15,474 nt of DNA from JAKZSU01 sp047517485 (GCA_047517485.1 JAKZSU010000162.1:1-15474); one strand, 5' to 3'; shown: positions 8,489 through 15,474, counted from the stretch's first letter. Made by a program: numbers and translations. The notes: generated by a model not told the origin, from the sequence alone.

Positions 8489-8651
8489 CACTGGGTCCGG
8501 GACTGGTCGACGCCCCAACCGCGCCGTGGCCTTAGCCTGCAAAATGTAGTGAGCCCCTGGAACAGCGTCAACGTCGATGGCCGCGGTGGACGGTCCGCGA
8601 CCGGCGGAGTAGGGTCGGCGTACGCCAGACCGAACAAGGAATCGTCCGCCC
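8489..8651. other. Divergent hrcA / rph intergenic region
   Basis: The 163-bp region carries a good sigma-70-like promoter for hrcA and two inverted repeats. One is CGCGG/CCGCG, within 8582-8599. The other is the perfect palindrome GGCGTACGCC (8617-8626), flanked by GGTC and GACC, ending about 20 bp before the rph ATG. An AAGGAA (8635-8640) before rph is a weak and rather distant ribosome binding site. No CIRCE and no convincing promoter for rph were seen. Confidence 0.5.
8543..8571 (-). promoter_or_regulatory. Candidate sigma-70 promoter for hrcA
   Basis: On the minus strand TTGACG (8571-8566, five of six matches to TTGACA) is followed after exactly 17 bp by TACATT (8548-8543, four of six matches to TATAAT). 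Transcription would start near 8537, giving a leader of about 50 bases to the hrcA ATG at 8488. Confidence 0.5.
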
Positions 8652-9398
8652 ATGCGCCCCTCCGGCAGAGCGCCAAATGAGATCCGCGCGGTCTCCCTCG
8701 AGACCGCTTTTAACAAGCACGCCGAGGGCTCGTGCCTGGTAAAGTTTGGCGACACGCATGTGCTGTGCACGGCGACGGTCGAAGACCGGGTGCCGCCGTT
8801 CTTGCGCAACTCGGGGCGCGGCTGGGTGACCGCCGAATACGGCATGCTGCCGCGCGCGACCAATACCCGCACCGACCGCGAGGCGGCGCGCGGCAAACAG
8901 TCGGGACGAACCCTCGAAATTCAGCGGCTGATCGGCCGCAGTCTGCGCGCGATTACCACCATGACCGGGTTCGGCGAGCGCCAGGTACGTCTCGATTGCG
9001 ACGTGTTGCAGGCCGACGGCGGGACCCGCACGGCGTCGATCACCGGCGGCTATGTGGCGCTCTATCTCGCCTTCGAGTATCTCGCGCGGCACAATCTGAT
9101 CGAGAAAATTCCCCTCTCGCGCCAAGTCGCGGCGATATCGTGCGGCCTCTATGAGGGCGCCGCCGTCGCCGATCTCGACTATGCCGAAGACAGTAAGGCG
9201 CAGACCGATGCCAATTTTGTCCTCACCTGGGGTGGTGGCATCGTCGAAATCCAGGCGACCGCCGAGCAAGAGCCCTTCCTGCCGGCGCAGTTCGATGCTC
9301 TGATGGCGCTGGCGACGGTGGCTACCGAAGGCCTGTTCGCGCTGCAAAACCAGGCGATCGAGGCGGCGGTGGCGGCGCGCGATGGCGCGGCGGCTTGA
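8652..9398 (+). CDS. rph: Ribonuclease PH
   Basis: Phosphate-dependent 3'-to-5' exoribonuclease that trims the 3' ends of tRNA precursors. The 248-aa product is a normal-length RNase PH. Recognisable blocks are RPSGRAPNEIR, GWVTAEYGMLPRAT, IGRSLRA, CDVLQADGGTRTASITG and DLDYAEDSKAQTD. The phosphate-binding arginines R86 and R126 and the metal-binding D180 and D186 fall at the same positions as in the E. coli enzyme. It is divergent from hrcA and overlaps rdgB by 17 bp, so it leads an rph-rdgB-hemW operon. Confidence 0.97.
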   Translation: MRPSGRAPNEIRAVSLETAFNKHAEGSCLVKFGDTHVLCTATVEDRVPPFLRNSGRGWVTAEYGMLPRATNTRTDREAARGKQSGRTLEIQRLIGRSLRAITTMTGFGERQVRLDCDVLQADGGTRTASITGGYVALYLAFEYLARHNLIEKIPLSRQVAAISCGLYEGAAVADLDYAEDSKAQTDANFVLTWGGGIVEIQATAEQEPFLPAQFDALMALATVATEGLFALQNQAIEAAVAARDGAAA

Positions 9399-9993
9399 GG
9401 CCGCGCGCCTCGTCGTCGCGAGCCACAATCCCGGCAAGGTCGGCGAAATCGGCGCGCTGGTGGCACCGTTCGGGATCGAAACGGTGTCGGCGGGCGCTCT
9501 CGGCCTCGGCGAACCCGAGGAAACCGGCGCCGATTTCATCGCCAACGCGCTGATCAAATCGCGCGCCGCGGCGGCGGCCAGCGGCGCGCCGGCGCTGGCC
9601 GACGATTCGGGCCTGGTGGTGCCCGCGCTCGGCGGCGCGCCGGGCCTATTTTCGGCGCGCTGGGCCGGGCCGGACAAGGATTTCGCGGTCGCGATGGCGC
9701 GCGTCGAACGTGAACTCGACGGCGTGCGCGATGCGCCGGCCCATTTCACCTGCGCCCTCGCCCTGAGCTGGCCGGACGACCATGACGAGAGCTTCGAGGG
9801 GATCGTCGAAGGCACGCTGACCTTTCCCGGCCGCGGCACCCGGGGTTTCGGCTATGACCCGATCTTCGTCCCGCGCGGCCACGACATCACCTTCGGCGAA
9901 ATGGACCCGGGGCAAAAAGACCGAATCAGTCATCGGGCGAAGGCTTTCGCGCATTTGGTCGCGGCGTGCTTGGGCGCGCCCGATCGCGGGTGA
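9382..9993 (+). CDS. rdgB: XTP/dITP diphosphatase (Ham1/RdgB nucleotide house-cleaning enzyme)
   Basis: Hydrolyses non-canonical purine triphosphates (ITP, dITP, XTP) to the monophosphates, keeping deaminated bases out of DNA and RNA. The 203-aa protein shows the family blocks in order: SHNPGKVGEI near the N-terminus, ADDSGL with the key acidic residues, PGLFSARWAG, GFGYDPIF, FGEM and the C-terminal ISHRAKAF. It starts inside the last codons of rph (17-bp overlap) and is followed after four bases by hemW, indicating translational coupling. Confidence 0.96.
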   Translation: MARRLEAARLVVASHNPGKVGEIGALVAPFGIETVSAGALGLGEPEETGADFIANALIKSRAAAAASGAPALADDSGLVVPALGGAPGLFSARWAGPDKDFAVAMARVERELDGVRDAPAHFTCALALSWPDDHDESFEGIVEGTLTFPGRGTRGFGYDPIFVPRGHDITFGEMDPGQKDRISHRAKAFAHLVAACLGAPDRG

Positions 9994-9997
9994 CCCG

Positions 9998-11146
9998 ATG
10001 GACCCGCTCGCGGTCTATGTCCATTGGCCGTTTTGCCTTTCCAAATGCCCCTATTGCGACTTCAATAGCCACGTCGCGGACGCGATCGATCAGGCGCGCT
10101 GGCGCGCCGCGCTATGCGGCGAAATCGACCACTGGGCCAATCGGCTGGGCGAGCGCCGGATCACCAGTATTTTTTTCGGCGGCGGCACCCCGTCGCTGAT
10201 GCCGCCGGAGACCGTGGCGGAGGTGCTGCGGCGAATCGCCGCGCGGTGGGCGTTGGATAGCGACGTCGAAATTACCCTCGAAGCCAACCCGACCTCGGCC
10301 GAGGCCGGCGCGCTCGCCGCCATCGCCGCCGCCGGAGTCAATCGCATCTCGTTCGGGGTGCAAGCGCTCGACGCGGAGAGCCTGCGCTTTCTCGGCCGCG
10401 CCCACGGCGTCGATGAGGCGATCGCCGCGGTGAAGCTGGCGCAACAGGCGGTGCCGGCGACCTCGTTCGATCTGATCTACGGCCGCCCGGGCCAGAAGGT
10501 GGCGGCGTGGCGCGAGGAATTGTCGCGCGCCCTGGACTTCGCCGGCGATCATCTGTCGGTCTACCAACTGACCATCGAGAAAGGCACGCCGTTCTATGCC
10601 GCGCATCGCGCCGGCGCCTTCACCCTGCCCGACCCCGACGCCGGGGCGGCGCTCTATGAGGTCACCAACGAAGTACTCGAGGCCGCCGGACTGCCGGCGT
10701 ACGAGATCTCCAATCACGCGCGGCCGGGCGCCGAATGCCGGCACAATCTCACCTATTGGCGGTACCAGGACTACGTCGGCATCGGGCCGGGGGCACACGG
10801 CCGGATCACTTATGCCGGGGAATACCACGCGACCGAGAACGTGCCGGCCCCCGACGGCTGGCTGGCGGCGGTGGCAAGCGCCGAGCACGGCTGCCGCCGC
10901 GACACGGTGTTGTCGCGCGATGTCCGGATCGAGGAAATGACGATGATGGGCCTGCGCCTGCGCGACGGGCTCGGTCGGGAAGAGTTTTTAAGCCGGATCG
11001 GGATGCCCTTCGAGACGGCCTTCGATCGATCGGCGCTCGAATACTTGACCGAGGCGGATCTTATCGCGATCGACGATCGCGGTTTGCGCGCGACCGCGGC
11101 AGGGCTGCCGGTGCTCGACGGGGTTTTGCGTCGGCTTTTGGCCTAG
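9998..11146 (+). CDS. hemW: HemW, radical-SAM heme chaperone (HemN-like)
   Basis: A 382-aa radical SAM protein. The cluster motif is CLSKCPYC (C13, C17, C20), followed by DFNSH. A fourth cysteine next to the motif, as in true coproporphyrinogen dehydrogenase HemN, is absent (aspartate and phenylalanine instead), which points to the heme chaperone HemW rather than the enzyme. Further family marks are FFGGGTPSLM, EANP, NRISFGVQALD and HNLTYW (about residues 249-254), the HNxxYW motif of the HemW C-terminal region. The frame opens earlier (9854), but that part overlaps rdgB and is not family-like; ATG 9998 follows the rdgB stop by four bases. Its stop interlocks with that of the convergent lipoprotein gene. 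Confidence 0.95.
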   Translation: MDPLAVYVHWPFCLSKCPYCDFNSHVADAIDQARWRAALCGEIDHWANRLGERRITSIFFGGGTPSLMPPETVAEVLRRIAARWALDSDVEITLEANPTSAEAGALAAIAAAGVNRISFGVQALDAESLRFLGRAHGVDEAIAAVKLAQQAVPATSFDLIYGRPGQKVAAWREELSRALDFAGDHLSVYQLTIEKGTPFYAAHRAGAFTLPDPDAGAALYEVTNEVLEAAGLPAYEISNHARPGAECRHNLTYWRYQDYVGIGPGAHGRITYAGEYHATENVPAPDGWLAAVASAEHGCRRDTVLSRDVRIEEMTMMGLRLRDGLGREEFLSRIGMPFETAFDRSALEYLTEADLIAIDDRGLRATAAGLPVLDGVLRRLLA

Positions 11147-12465
11147 AACGCCGAGGTGCCGAAATCAGTGGCCGCCGGATCGAGCACGTCGAAGGAGCGC
11201 GGCGCTACCCGGTACACCGCCAGCGCGCGCTCGACGATTCCATCGAGGCCGAAGCGGAACGCCCCATCGATGCCGCTGAAGCCGCCGGGATCGGTCACCG
11301 CCGGATCGCGAAAATCACCGCCGCCGGGCAGCGCCGCGAGGGCGCTGGCGAGCACCACCGCATCATATCCGAGCGAGGCGAGGCGCGGCGGCGGCGCGCC
11401 GAACGCGCGCTGGTAGCGCTCGGCGAACGTCCTGAAGCGGGCCTCGGACGGTGCCGCGAACCAGCCATTGAGCAGCGCCGGCTCGCCGAGCATGGCAGGA
11501 TCCATCCACAGCTGGGTGCCGAGAAATTTGACTTGTCCGGGATCGAGATCGTGATAGGGCAGCAACGGCGCGAGGGCGCGCAGCGCCGGCCCGGCGGCGG
11601 CGATCAGCAAGGCGTCGAAACCGGTGGCCATCCCGCGTTCGTCGAGCGCCGCGGCCGAGACCAGGTTTTGCACCGGGATCGTGCCATCCTCGGCGGTCAC
11701 GATGCCCGGTGAAAAATACTCGACGCGAACCACCGCCGCCCCATGGCGCTCGACGGCGCGGTAGAGCGCATCGACCACCGCGTCGCCATAGGCGTTGCGC
11801 GGCACCAACGCGGCGTAGCGGACATGGCCGGCGGCGCTGGCGTGGGCGATCACCCGCTCGACCTGCCGCGCCGGGGTGAAGCCCATGACGAAGATGCCGT
11901 CGCCGGCCGCGGTCTGGTCATTGCTGAACGCGACCACCGGAATACGCGCCGGCTGGGCGACCGGGGCGACGGCGCGCACCGAGGAGCCGAGCAGTGGCCC
12001 GATCACTATATCGACGCCCTCGCCGATCAATTGGTTGATTGCATCGCGCGCGCCGGCGGCCTCGCCGCGGGTATCGCGCGGCAGCAGTTCGACGCCATCG
12101 CCGGCATGATCGAACAAGGCGATCTGGGCGGCATTGAGCAACGCCTGGCCGAGCGCCGCGCGCGGCCCGGTCAGCGGTGCGAGAAAGCCGATCCGCACCA
12201 CCCAGGGCTCGCGAAACACCGGCAAATATTGCTCGTCGGGAACCTCGATCGGCGCGACGGTGACCGGCTCGGCGATCACCGGCTCGCGGATCCGCACCGG
12301 TTCCGGTATCACCACCGCTTCGGGCGCGACTTGCACCGCCGGTTGGGCGGGCGGTACCCTGCCGCCACAACCGGTCATGGTGGCCACCAACAGGCAAGCC
12401 GCCAAAACCCGTATCGATAATCGCCAAGTCGGCGCGCTGATGAATTGAGAAAATGCCAGAGCCAC
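11143..12465 (-). CDS. Penicillin-binding-protein activator-like lipoprotein (LpoA/YraM-like, periplasmic binding fold)
   Basis: The 440-aa protein has a signal peptide ending in a lipobox-like TMTGC (lipidated C33), a Pro/Val/Glu-rich linker (about 37-80, with EPV repeated), and a type-1 periplasmic-binding-protein domain starting at VRIGFLAPLTGPRAALGQAL and including VDIVIGPLLGSS and IPVVAFSNDQ. In gammaproteobacteria this fold, as the C-terminal domain of LpoA, activates PBP1A from the outer membrane; this protein lacks the large N-terminal helical domain of E. coli LpoA, so PBP activation here is inference. Start is GTG 12465, fixed by a perfect AGGAGG six bases upstream. Its place divergent from rsmI matches lpoA in E. 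coli. Confidence 0.85.
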   Translation of the reverse strand: MALAFSQFISAPTWRLSIRVLAACLLVATMTGCGGRVPPAQPAVQVAPEAVVIPEPVRIREPVIAEPVTVAPIEVPDEQYLPVFREPWVVRIGFLAPLTGPRAALGQALLNAAQIALFDHAGDGVELLPRDTRGEAAGARDAINQLIGEGVDIVIGPLLGSSVRAVAPVAQPARIPVVAFSNDQTAAGDGIFVMGFTPARQVERVIAHASAAGHVRYAALVPRNAYGDAVVDALYRAVERHGAAVVRVEYFSPGIVTAEDGTIPVQNLVSAAALDERGMATGFDALLIAAAGPALRALAPLLPYHDLDPGQVKFLGTQLWMDPAMLGEPALLNGWFAAPSEARFRTFAERYQRAFGAPPPRLASLGYDAVVLASALAALPGGGDFRDPAVTDPGGFSGIDGAFRFGLDGIVERALAVYRVAPRSFDVLDPAATDFGTSAF

Positions 12466-13373
12466 AGGAGCCCTCCTCTGCGAACGACGGTACCGTGACC
12501 GACCGATCTAGTAAACGGCCGGGTTTGTACCTTGTCGCCACCCCGATCGGCAATCTCGGCGACATTACCTTGCGCGCGCTCGACGTGTTGCGTAACGCCG
12601 ATATGGTGGCGTGCGAGGACACGCGCCATACCGGACGCTTGCTCAGCGCACACGGCATCAATGCAAAGACCATCAGCTATCACGATCACAACGCGCCGCG
12701 GATACGGCCGCTTCTGTTGTCCCGGCTCGCCGCCGGGGAAACCGTGGCGCTGGTAAGCGACGCCGGTACGCCGTTGATCTCGGATCCGGGCTATCGCTTG
12801 GTCGCCGAGGCGGCGGCCGCCGATATTCCGGTCTATCCGATCCCCGGCGCGTCGTCGGTCCTCGCCGCCTTGTGCGTCGCCGGGTTGCCCACCGACCGCT
12901 TTTTGTTTCTCGGCTTCCCGCCGAACCGCGCCGCCGCGCGAGCCAAATTTCTCCGCCCCTTCGCCGCCGTCGATGCGACCCTGGTCATTCTCGAATCGCC
13001 GAAACGGTTGGCCGCCGCGCTCACCGCCATGGCCGAGATATTCGGCGACCGTGCGGCGGCGATCTGCCGCGAAATGACCAAGCTGCATGAAGAGATCGTG
13101 CGCGGCACGCTTGAGGATCTCGCGGCGCGCTACGCCGATGCGCCGCCGCCGAAAGGCGAGGTGGTGATCGTCATCGCGCCGCCCGACGCCGAAGCGATGG
13201 CGAAAAATTTCACCGCGGCCGAGATCGACGCCCGGTTGCGCGCCCGCTTGGCGGACGAGAAACCGGGCGACGCGGCGGCGCACGTCGCGGCCGAGACCGG
13301 CATCGCCCGGCGCACGCTCTATAGCCGCGCGGTAGTGCTGAAGAAATCCGGCGATGCGACGGCGGACGATTGA
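12453..13373 (+). CDS. rsmI: 16S rRNA (cytidine1402-2'-O)-methyltransferase
   Basis: SAM-dependent methyltransferase of the tetrapyrrole-methylase fold that modifies C1402 in the 30S decoding centre. Family blocks are LYLVATPIGNLGDITLRAL, EDTRHTGRLL, SDAGTPLISDPGYRLV, PIPGASSVLAAL and FLFLGFPP. The 306-aa length includes a C-terminal extension with a possible helix-turn-helix (AAHVAAETGIARRTLYSRAV). The ATG at 12453 is listed, but it has a poor ribosome binding site and overlaps the start of the divergent lipoprotein gene by 13 bp. An in-frame GTG at 12495 would remove that overlap and leave nine residues before LYLV. It overlaps yraN by 20 bp. Confidence 0.95.
   Translation: MPEPQEPSSANDGTVTDRSSKRPGLYLVATPIGNLGDITLRALDVLRNADMVACEDTRHTGRLLSAHGINAKTISYHDHNAPRIRPLLLSRLAAGETVALVSDAGTPLISDPGYRLVAEAAAADIPVYPIPGASSVLAALCVAGLPTDRFLFLGFPPNRAAARAKFLRPFAAVDATLVILESPKRLAAALTAMAEIFGDRAAAICREMTKLHEEIVRGTLEDLAARYADAPPPKGEVVIVIAPPDAEAMAKNFTAAEIDARLRARLADEKPGDAAAHVAAETGIARRTLYSRAVVLKKSGDATADD
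12466..12477 (-). promoter_or_regulatory. Strong Shine-Dalgarno deciding the GTG start of the LpoA-like gene
   Basis: On the minus strand AGGAGG (12477-12472) lies exactly six bases before the GTG at 12465. With the spacer it forms the inverted repeat AGGAGGGCTCCT, so the site could fold back on itself weakly. The plus-strand AGGAG created by the same palindrome has no start codon at a usable distance. Confidence 0.7.
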
Positions 13374-13749
13374 GAACCGGCGCCAGGCGCTGCGCTTCGG
13401 ACGGCTCGCCGAGGCGATGTGCCGGTGGCGCCTCAGGCTTTGCGGCTGGCGGGTGGTGGAATCCGATTGGCGGGTGCCGGTGGGCGAGATCGACATTATC
13501 GCGCGGCGCGGCCGGGTGATCGCGTTTGTCGAGGTCAAGGCGCGCAGCAGCGGCACCGCCGAGACCGCGGCGCCGGCGCCGCGCCAACGCGCCCGTATCG
13601 TCCGCGCCGGTGAAATGTTTCTTGCACGACACCCGGACTTCGGCACATTGTTTGGCCGCTTCGATGTCATGCTCGTGGAACCTTGGCCCAGCCCGCGTTT
13701 CCTATGGCCCGTACATATTGTGGACGCCTGGCGTCCCGACTTCCGGTGA
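13354..13749 (+). CDS. yraN: UPF0102 / YraN family protein (predicted PD-(D/E)XK nuclease fold)
   Basis: A small 131-aa basic protein. The core GEIDIIARRGRVIAFVEVKAR (around residues 44-64) carries the nuclease-like acidic and lysine residues D47, E60 and K62 of the restriction-endonuclease fold. The N-terminal glycine of the usual G-x-x-A-E helix is seen as FGRLAEA. The biochemical role is not established. It starts inside rsmI (20-bp overlap) and is followed after eight bases by the BON-domain lipoprotein gene, as in the E. coli rsmI-yraN cluster. Confidence 0.93.
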   Translation: MRRRTIENRRQALRFGRLAEAMCRWRLRLCGWRVVESDWRVPVGEIDIIARRGRVIAFVEVKARSSGTAETAAPAPRQRARIVRAGEMFLARHPDFGTLFGRFDVMLVEPWPSPRFLWPVHIVDAWRPDFR

Positions 13750-13757
13750 GACCCACT

Positions 13758-14396
13758 ATGCCGATATCCCGCCGCGCTCGTCCCCTCAGCCTGTGTGCCG
13801 CGTTGTGCCTTGTTGGCGCCCTCGCCGCCGGCTTGTTCGGCTGCTCGCCGGTGGGGGTGGCGGTTGGCGTCGGCGCCACCGCGGGGGTGGTGATCGCCGA
13901 GGAGCGTTCGATCGAGGACGCCGGCATCGACACCCGAATCACCCTGGAAATCAGCGAGGCGCTGTTTCAGGCCCATATCGACGATCTGTTCGGGCCGACC
14001 AATATCGATGTCGTCGAGGGCCGGGTCCTGCTCAGCGGCATGGTGCGCACCCGGGAGCTCGCCGATCGCGGCGGCGCCATCGCCTGGCAGGCGAGCGGCG
14101 TGCGCAAAGTCTTTAACGAATATCAAATCGGCGACGGGTCGATGGTCGATCCGCTGCGCGATCGTTGGATCACCACCCAGTTGCGTGGCCGCCTGCTCGG
14201 CGACGAGAACGTCTACGACGTGAACTACACGATCACCGCGGTCGCCGGCACCATCCACCTCATTGGCATCGCACGCGGCCAAGCCGAGTTCGATCTGGTG
14301 ACCGCGCACGCCAGCGACATCGCTTATGTCCGGCGCCTGGTCAGCCATGTGGTGATGATCGACGACCCGATCCGCCTGCCCAACGTCGAAGAGTAG
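13758..14396 (+). CDS. Double-BON-domain outer-membrane lipoprotein, DolP (YraP)-like
   Basis: The 212-aa protein has a signal peptide with lipobox GLFGC (lipidated C29), then a Gly/Ala/Val-rich segment and two BON domains: about residues 55-120 (starting near DTRITLEISEAL) and 128-205 (WITTQLRGRLL, then VYDVNYTITAVAGTIHLIG). The layout, the VRKVFNEYQIGDG end of the first BON, and the RDRWITTQLRGRLL block all resemble E. coli DolP (YraP), an outer-membrane lipoprotein that maintains envelope integrity. The location after yraN supports this. The frame opens earlier (13683), but that part overlaps yraN; ATG 13758 with the signal peptide is preferred. Function here is inferred. Confidence 0.88.
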   Translation: MPISRRARPLSLCAALCLVGALAAGLFGCSPVGVAVGVGATAGVVIAEERSIEDAGIDTRITLEISEALFQAHIDDLFGPTNIDVVEGRVLLSGMVRTRELADRGGAIAWQASGVRKVFNEYQIGDGSMVDPLRDRWITTQLRGRLLGDENVYDVNYTITAVAGTIHLIGIARGQAEFDLVTAHASDIAYVRRLVSHVVMIDDPIRLPNVEE

Positions 14397-14404
14397 GCGC
14401 CGCC

Positions 14405-15349
14405 GTGGCCGCCGCGCTCACCGTCGCCATTCAGATGGACCCGATCGAGGCGGTCGATATCGACGCCGACTCGACCTTCGCGTTGGCGCTCGAGGCGCGC
14501 GCCCGCGGCCATACCCTGTTTCACTATCTCACCCGCGATCTGTCGCTCGACGAGGGCCGGGTGATGGCGCGGGCGAGGCCGCTCGACTTGCGCCGAGTGC
14601 ACGGCGATCACTTCACTCTCGGCGATGTCGCCGCGCTCGATCTCGCCGCCGTCGACGTGGTGCTGATGCGCCAGGACCCGCCGTTCGACATGGCCTATAT
14701 CACCGCCACCCATTTGCTCGAACATGTCCACCCCGAAACCCTGGTGGTCAACGATCCCGGCCACGTGCGCAACGCGCCGGAGAAACTGTTCGTCACCCAT
14801 TTCGACGGCATCATGCCGCCGACCCTGATCACCTCCGATCGCGCCCAAGCGCTGGCGTTTCGCGACCGTTATGAGGACATCATCGTCAAACCGCTTTACG
14901 GCAACGGCGGCGCCGGGGTGTTTCACATCGCGCCCGGCGACGAAAACCTCAACGTGCTGCTCGAATTGTTTACCGAGCTCTACCGCGAGCCGATCGTCGT
15001 CCAGCGCTACCTGCCCGAGGTCCGCGCCGGCGATAAACGAATTATTCTGGTCGATGGCGAGGCGGTCGGCGCGATCAACCGGGTACCAGCCGAAGGCGAG
15101 GCGCGGTCGAACATGCATGTCGGCGGGCGGGCGGAAAAGATCGGCCTGACCCGGCGCGAAGAAGAAATCTGCGCCACCATCGGCCCCGAGCTGAAACGGC
15201 GCGGGCTGATCTTCACCGGCATCGACGTGATCGGCGACTATCTCACCGAAATCAACGTCACCTCACCGACCGGCATCCAGGAAATCGACCGTTTCGACGG
15301 CATCAATATTTCAGCGATGATCTGGGACGCCATCGAAGGGAGACTCTAA
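14405..15349 (+). CDS. gshB: Glutathione synthetase
   Basis: ATP-grasp ligase that joins gamma-glutamylcysteine and glycine to make glutathione. The product has 314 aa (E. coli 316). The N-terminus contains AIQMDPIEAV, corresponding to the family's VMDPI. The ATP-grasp parts are IIVKPLYGNGGAGVFHI, the block from RVPAEGEARSNMHVGGRAE, and DYLTEINVTSPTGIQEI near the C-terminus, with the conserved E-x-N metal site. The frame is open upstream within the BON gene, but GTG 14405, eight bases after that gene's stop, gives the family N-terminus. It ends the rsmI-yraN-dolP-like-gshB operon. Its TAA is also the first bases of repeat copy B. Confidence 0.96.
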   Translation: MAAALTVAIQMDPIEAVDIDADSTFALALEARARGHTLFHYLTRDLSLDEGRVMARARPLDLRRVHGDHFTLGDVAALDLAAVDVVLMRQDPPFDMAYITATHLLEHVHPETLVVNDPGHVRNAPEKLFVTHFDGIMPPTLITSDRAQALAFRDRYEDIIVKPLYGNGGAGVFHIAPGDENLNVLLELFTELYREPIVVQRYLPEVRAGDKRIILVDGEAVGAINRVPAEGEARSNMHVGGRAEKIGLTRREEEICATIGPELKRRGLIFTGIDVIGDYLTEINVTSPTGIQEIDRFDGINISAMIWDAIEGRL

Positions 15350-15442
15350 AGGGCGTTCAGACGCCACGCAGGCTGGCCTCGCATAAGCTCGGGCGCGCGG
15401 TCGCGCTTGCCGGCCTGCGCAGCGCGCAGTCCGGTTGATTTA
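15347..15442 (+). repeat. Structured interspersed repeat, copy B
   Basis: Shares 45 identical consecutive bases with copy A (15367-15411 versus 2499-2543), and the left part differs by a few substitutions. It starts at the gshB stop codon. The first hairpin is GGCGTTCAGACGCC, with a U-A pair where copy A has U-G. The final hairpin has the same position and loop length as in copy A but unrelated stem sequence. Overall length to the next copy is 96 bp. Confidence 0.85.
15410..15440 (+). terminator. Probable terminator at the end of repeat copy B
   Basis: Stem 15410-15420 pairs with 15424-15434 (10 of 11 pairs, one C/T mismatch, loop AGC), followed by TTGATT. The U-tract is poorer than in copy A, so termination after gshB may be less efficient. 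Confidence 0.55.
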
Positions 15443-15474
15443 TAAGGGCGTTCAAGCGCCACGCAGGCTGGCCT
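15443..15474 (+). repeat. Structured interspersed repeat, copy C (cut by window end)
   Basis: The first 32 bases of another copy, TAAGGGCGTTCAAGCGCC then ACGCAGGCTGGCCT, directly follow copy B in tandem. Its first hairpin has the copy A form (TCAAGC) while the following ACGCAGG matches copy B. The rest lies outside the window. Confidence 0.8.

Noticed and set aside
8489..8896. N-terminal extension of HrcA to 487 residues
   Set aside because: The extra residues overlap rph on the other strand, are not HrcA-like, and a better start exists at 8488 next to the family N-terminus.
8568..9839. A 423-codon minus-strand frame opposite rph and rdgB
   Set aside because: Both rph and rdgB are certain from catalytic residues; the opposite frame has no domain-like sequence.
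12375..14348. A 657-codon minus-strand frame across rsmI, yraN and the BON gene
   Set aside because: Antisense shadow of three real genes with family-level matches; composition is low-complexity Arg/Gly/Asp/His.
15347..15474. Repeat copies considered as an insertion sequence end
   Set aside because: No transposase frame, no terminal inverted repeats and no target duplication are visible within the window; only a non-autonomous element remains possible.

Overview
The window is GC-rich, densely packed chromosomal DNA from an alphaproteobacterium. Gene content and order (nth beside a DUF2244 gene; rph/rdgB/hemW divergent from hrcA; dnaK-dnaJ followed by dapB; rsmI-yraN-gshB) most resemble the Rhodospirillales and relatives; this is inference from synteny and protein sequence, not a phylogeny. 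Nearly all of it is core housekeeping DNA. I see no phage, transposase, CRISPR array, tRNA or rRNA, and no convincing new multi-gene system.

Layout. (1) 1-2476: the 3' end of a small conserved protein gene, nth (endonuclease III, minus), a DUF2244 membrane-protein gene carrying a one-base frameshift, and an EamA/DMT-type transporter gene. (2) 2479-2574: a structured repeat ending in an intrinsic-terminator hairpin. (3) 2571-8488, minus strand, transcribed right to left: hrcA, grpE, dnaK, dnaJ, dapB. This is the complete DnaK chaperone machine plus the heat-shock repressor HrcA, with a lysine/diaminopimelate enzyme at the tail. (4) 8652-11146, plus strand: rph, rdgB, hemW (RNA 3' trimming, nucleotide-pool sanitation, heme chaperone), tightly coupled. 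(5) 11143-12465, minus: a lipoprotein with a periplasmic-binding-protein fold (LpoA/YraM-like). (6) 12453-15349, plus: rsmI, yraN, a DolP/YraP-like double-BON lipoprotein and gshB. Blocks 5 and 6 match the enterobacterial lpoA-rsmI-yraN-diaA-dolP neighbourhood, without diaA and with gshB added. (7) 15347-15474: a second copy of the region-2 repeat and the start of a third in tandem.

The least explained item is this repeat family of about 96 bp. Copy A (2479-2574) and copy B (15347-15442) lie nearly 13 kb apart, each at or just after the stop codon of a plus-strand gene and in the same orientation as that gene. They share 45 consecutive identical bases. Each then carries a terminal hairpin of the same size and position but with different stem sequence. 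Other points worth a second look are a fourU-like helix that could mask the dnaK ribosome binding site, a sigma-32-like promoter inside the hrcA-dnaJ run, the DUF2244 frameshift, and the head-to-head overlap of the LpoA-like gene with rsmI.
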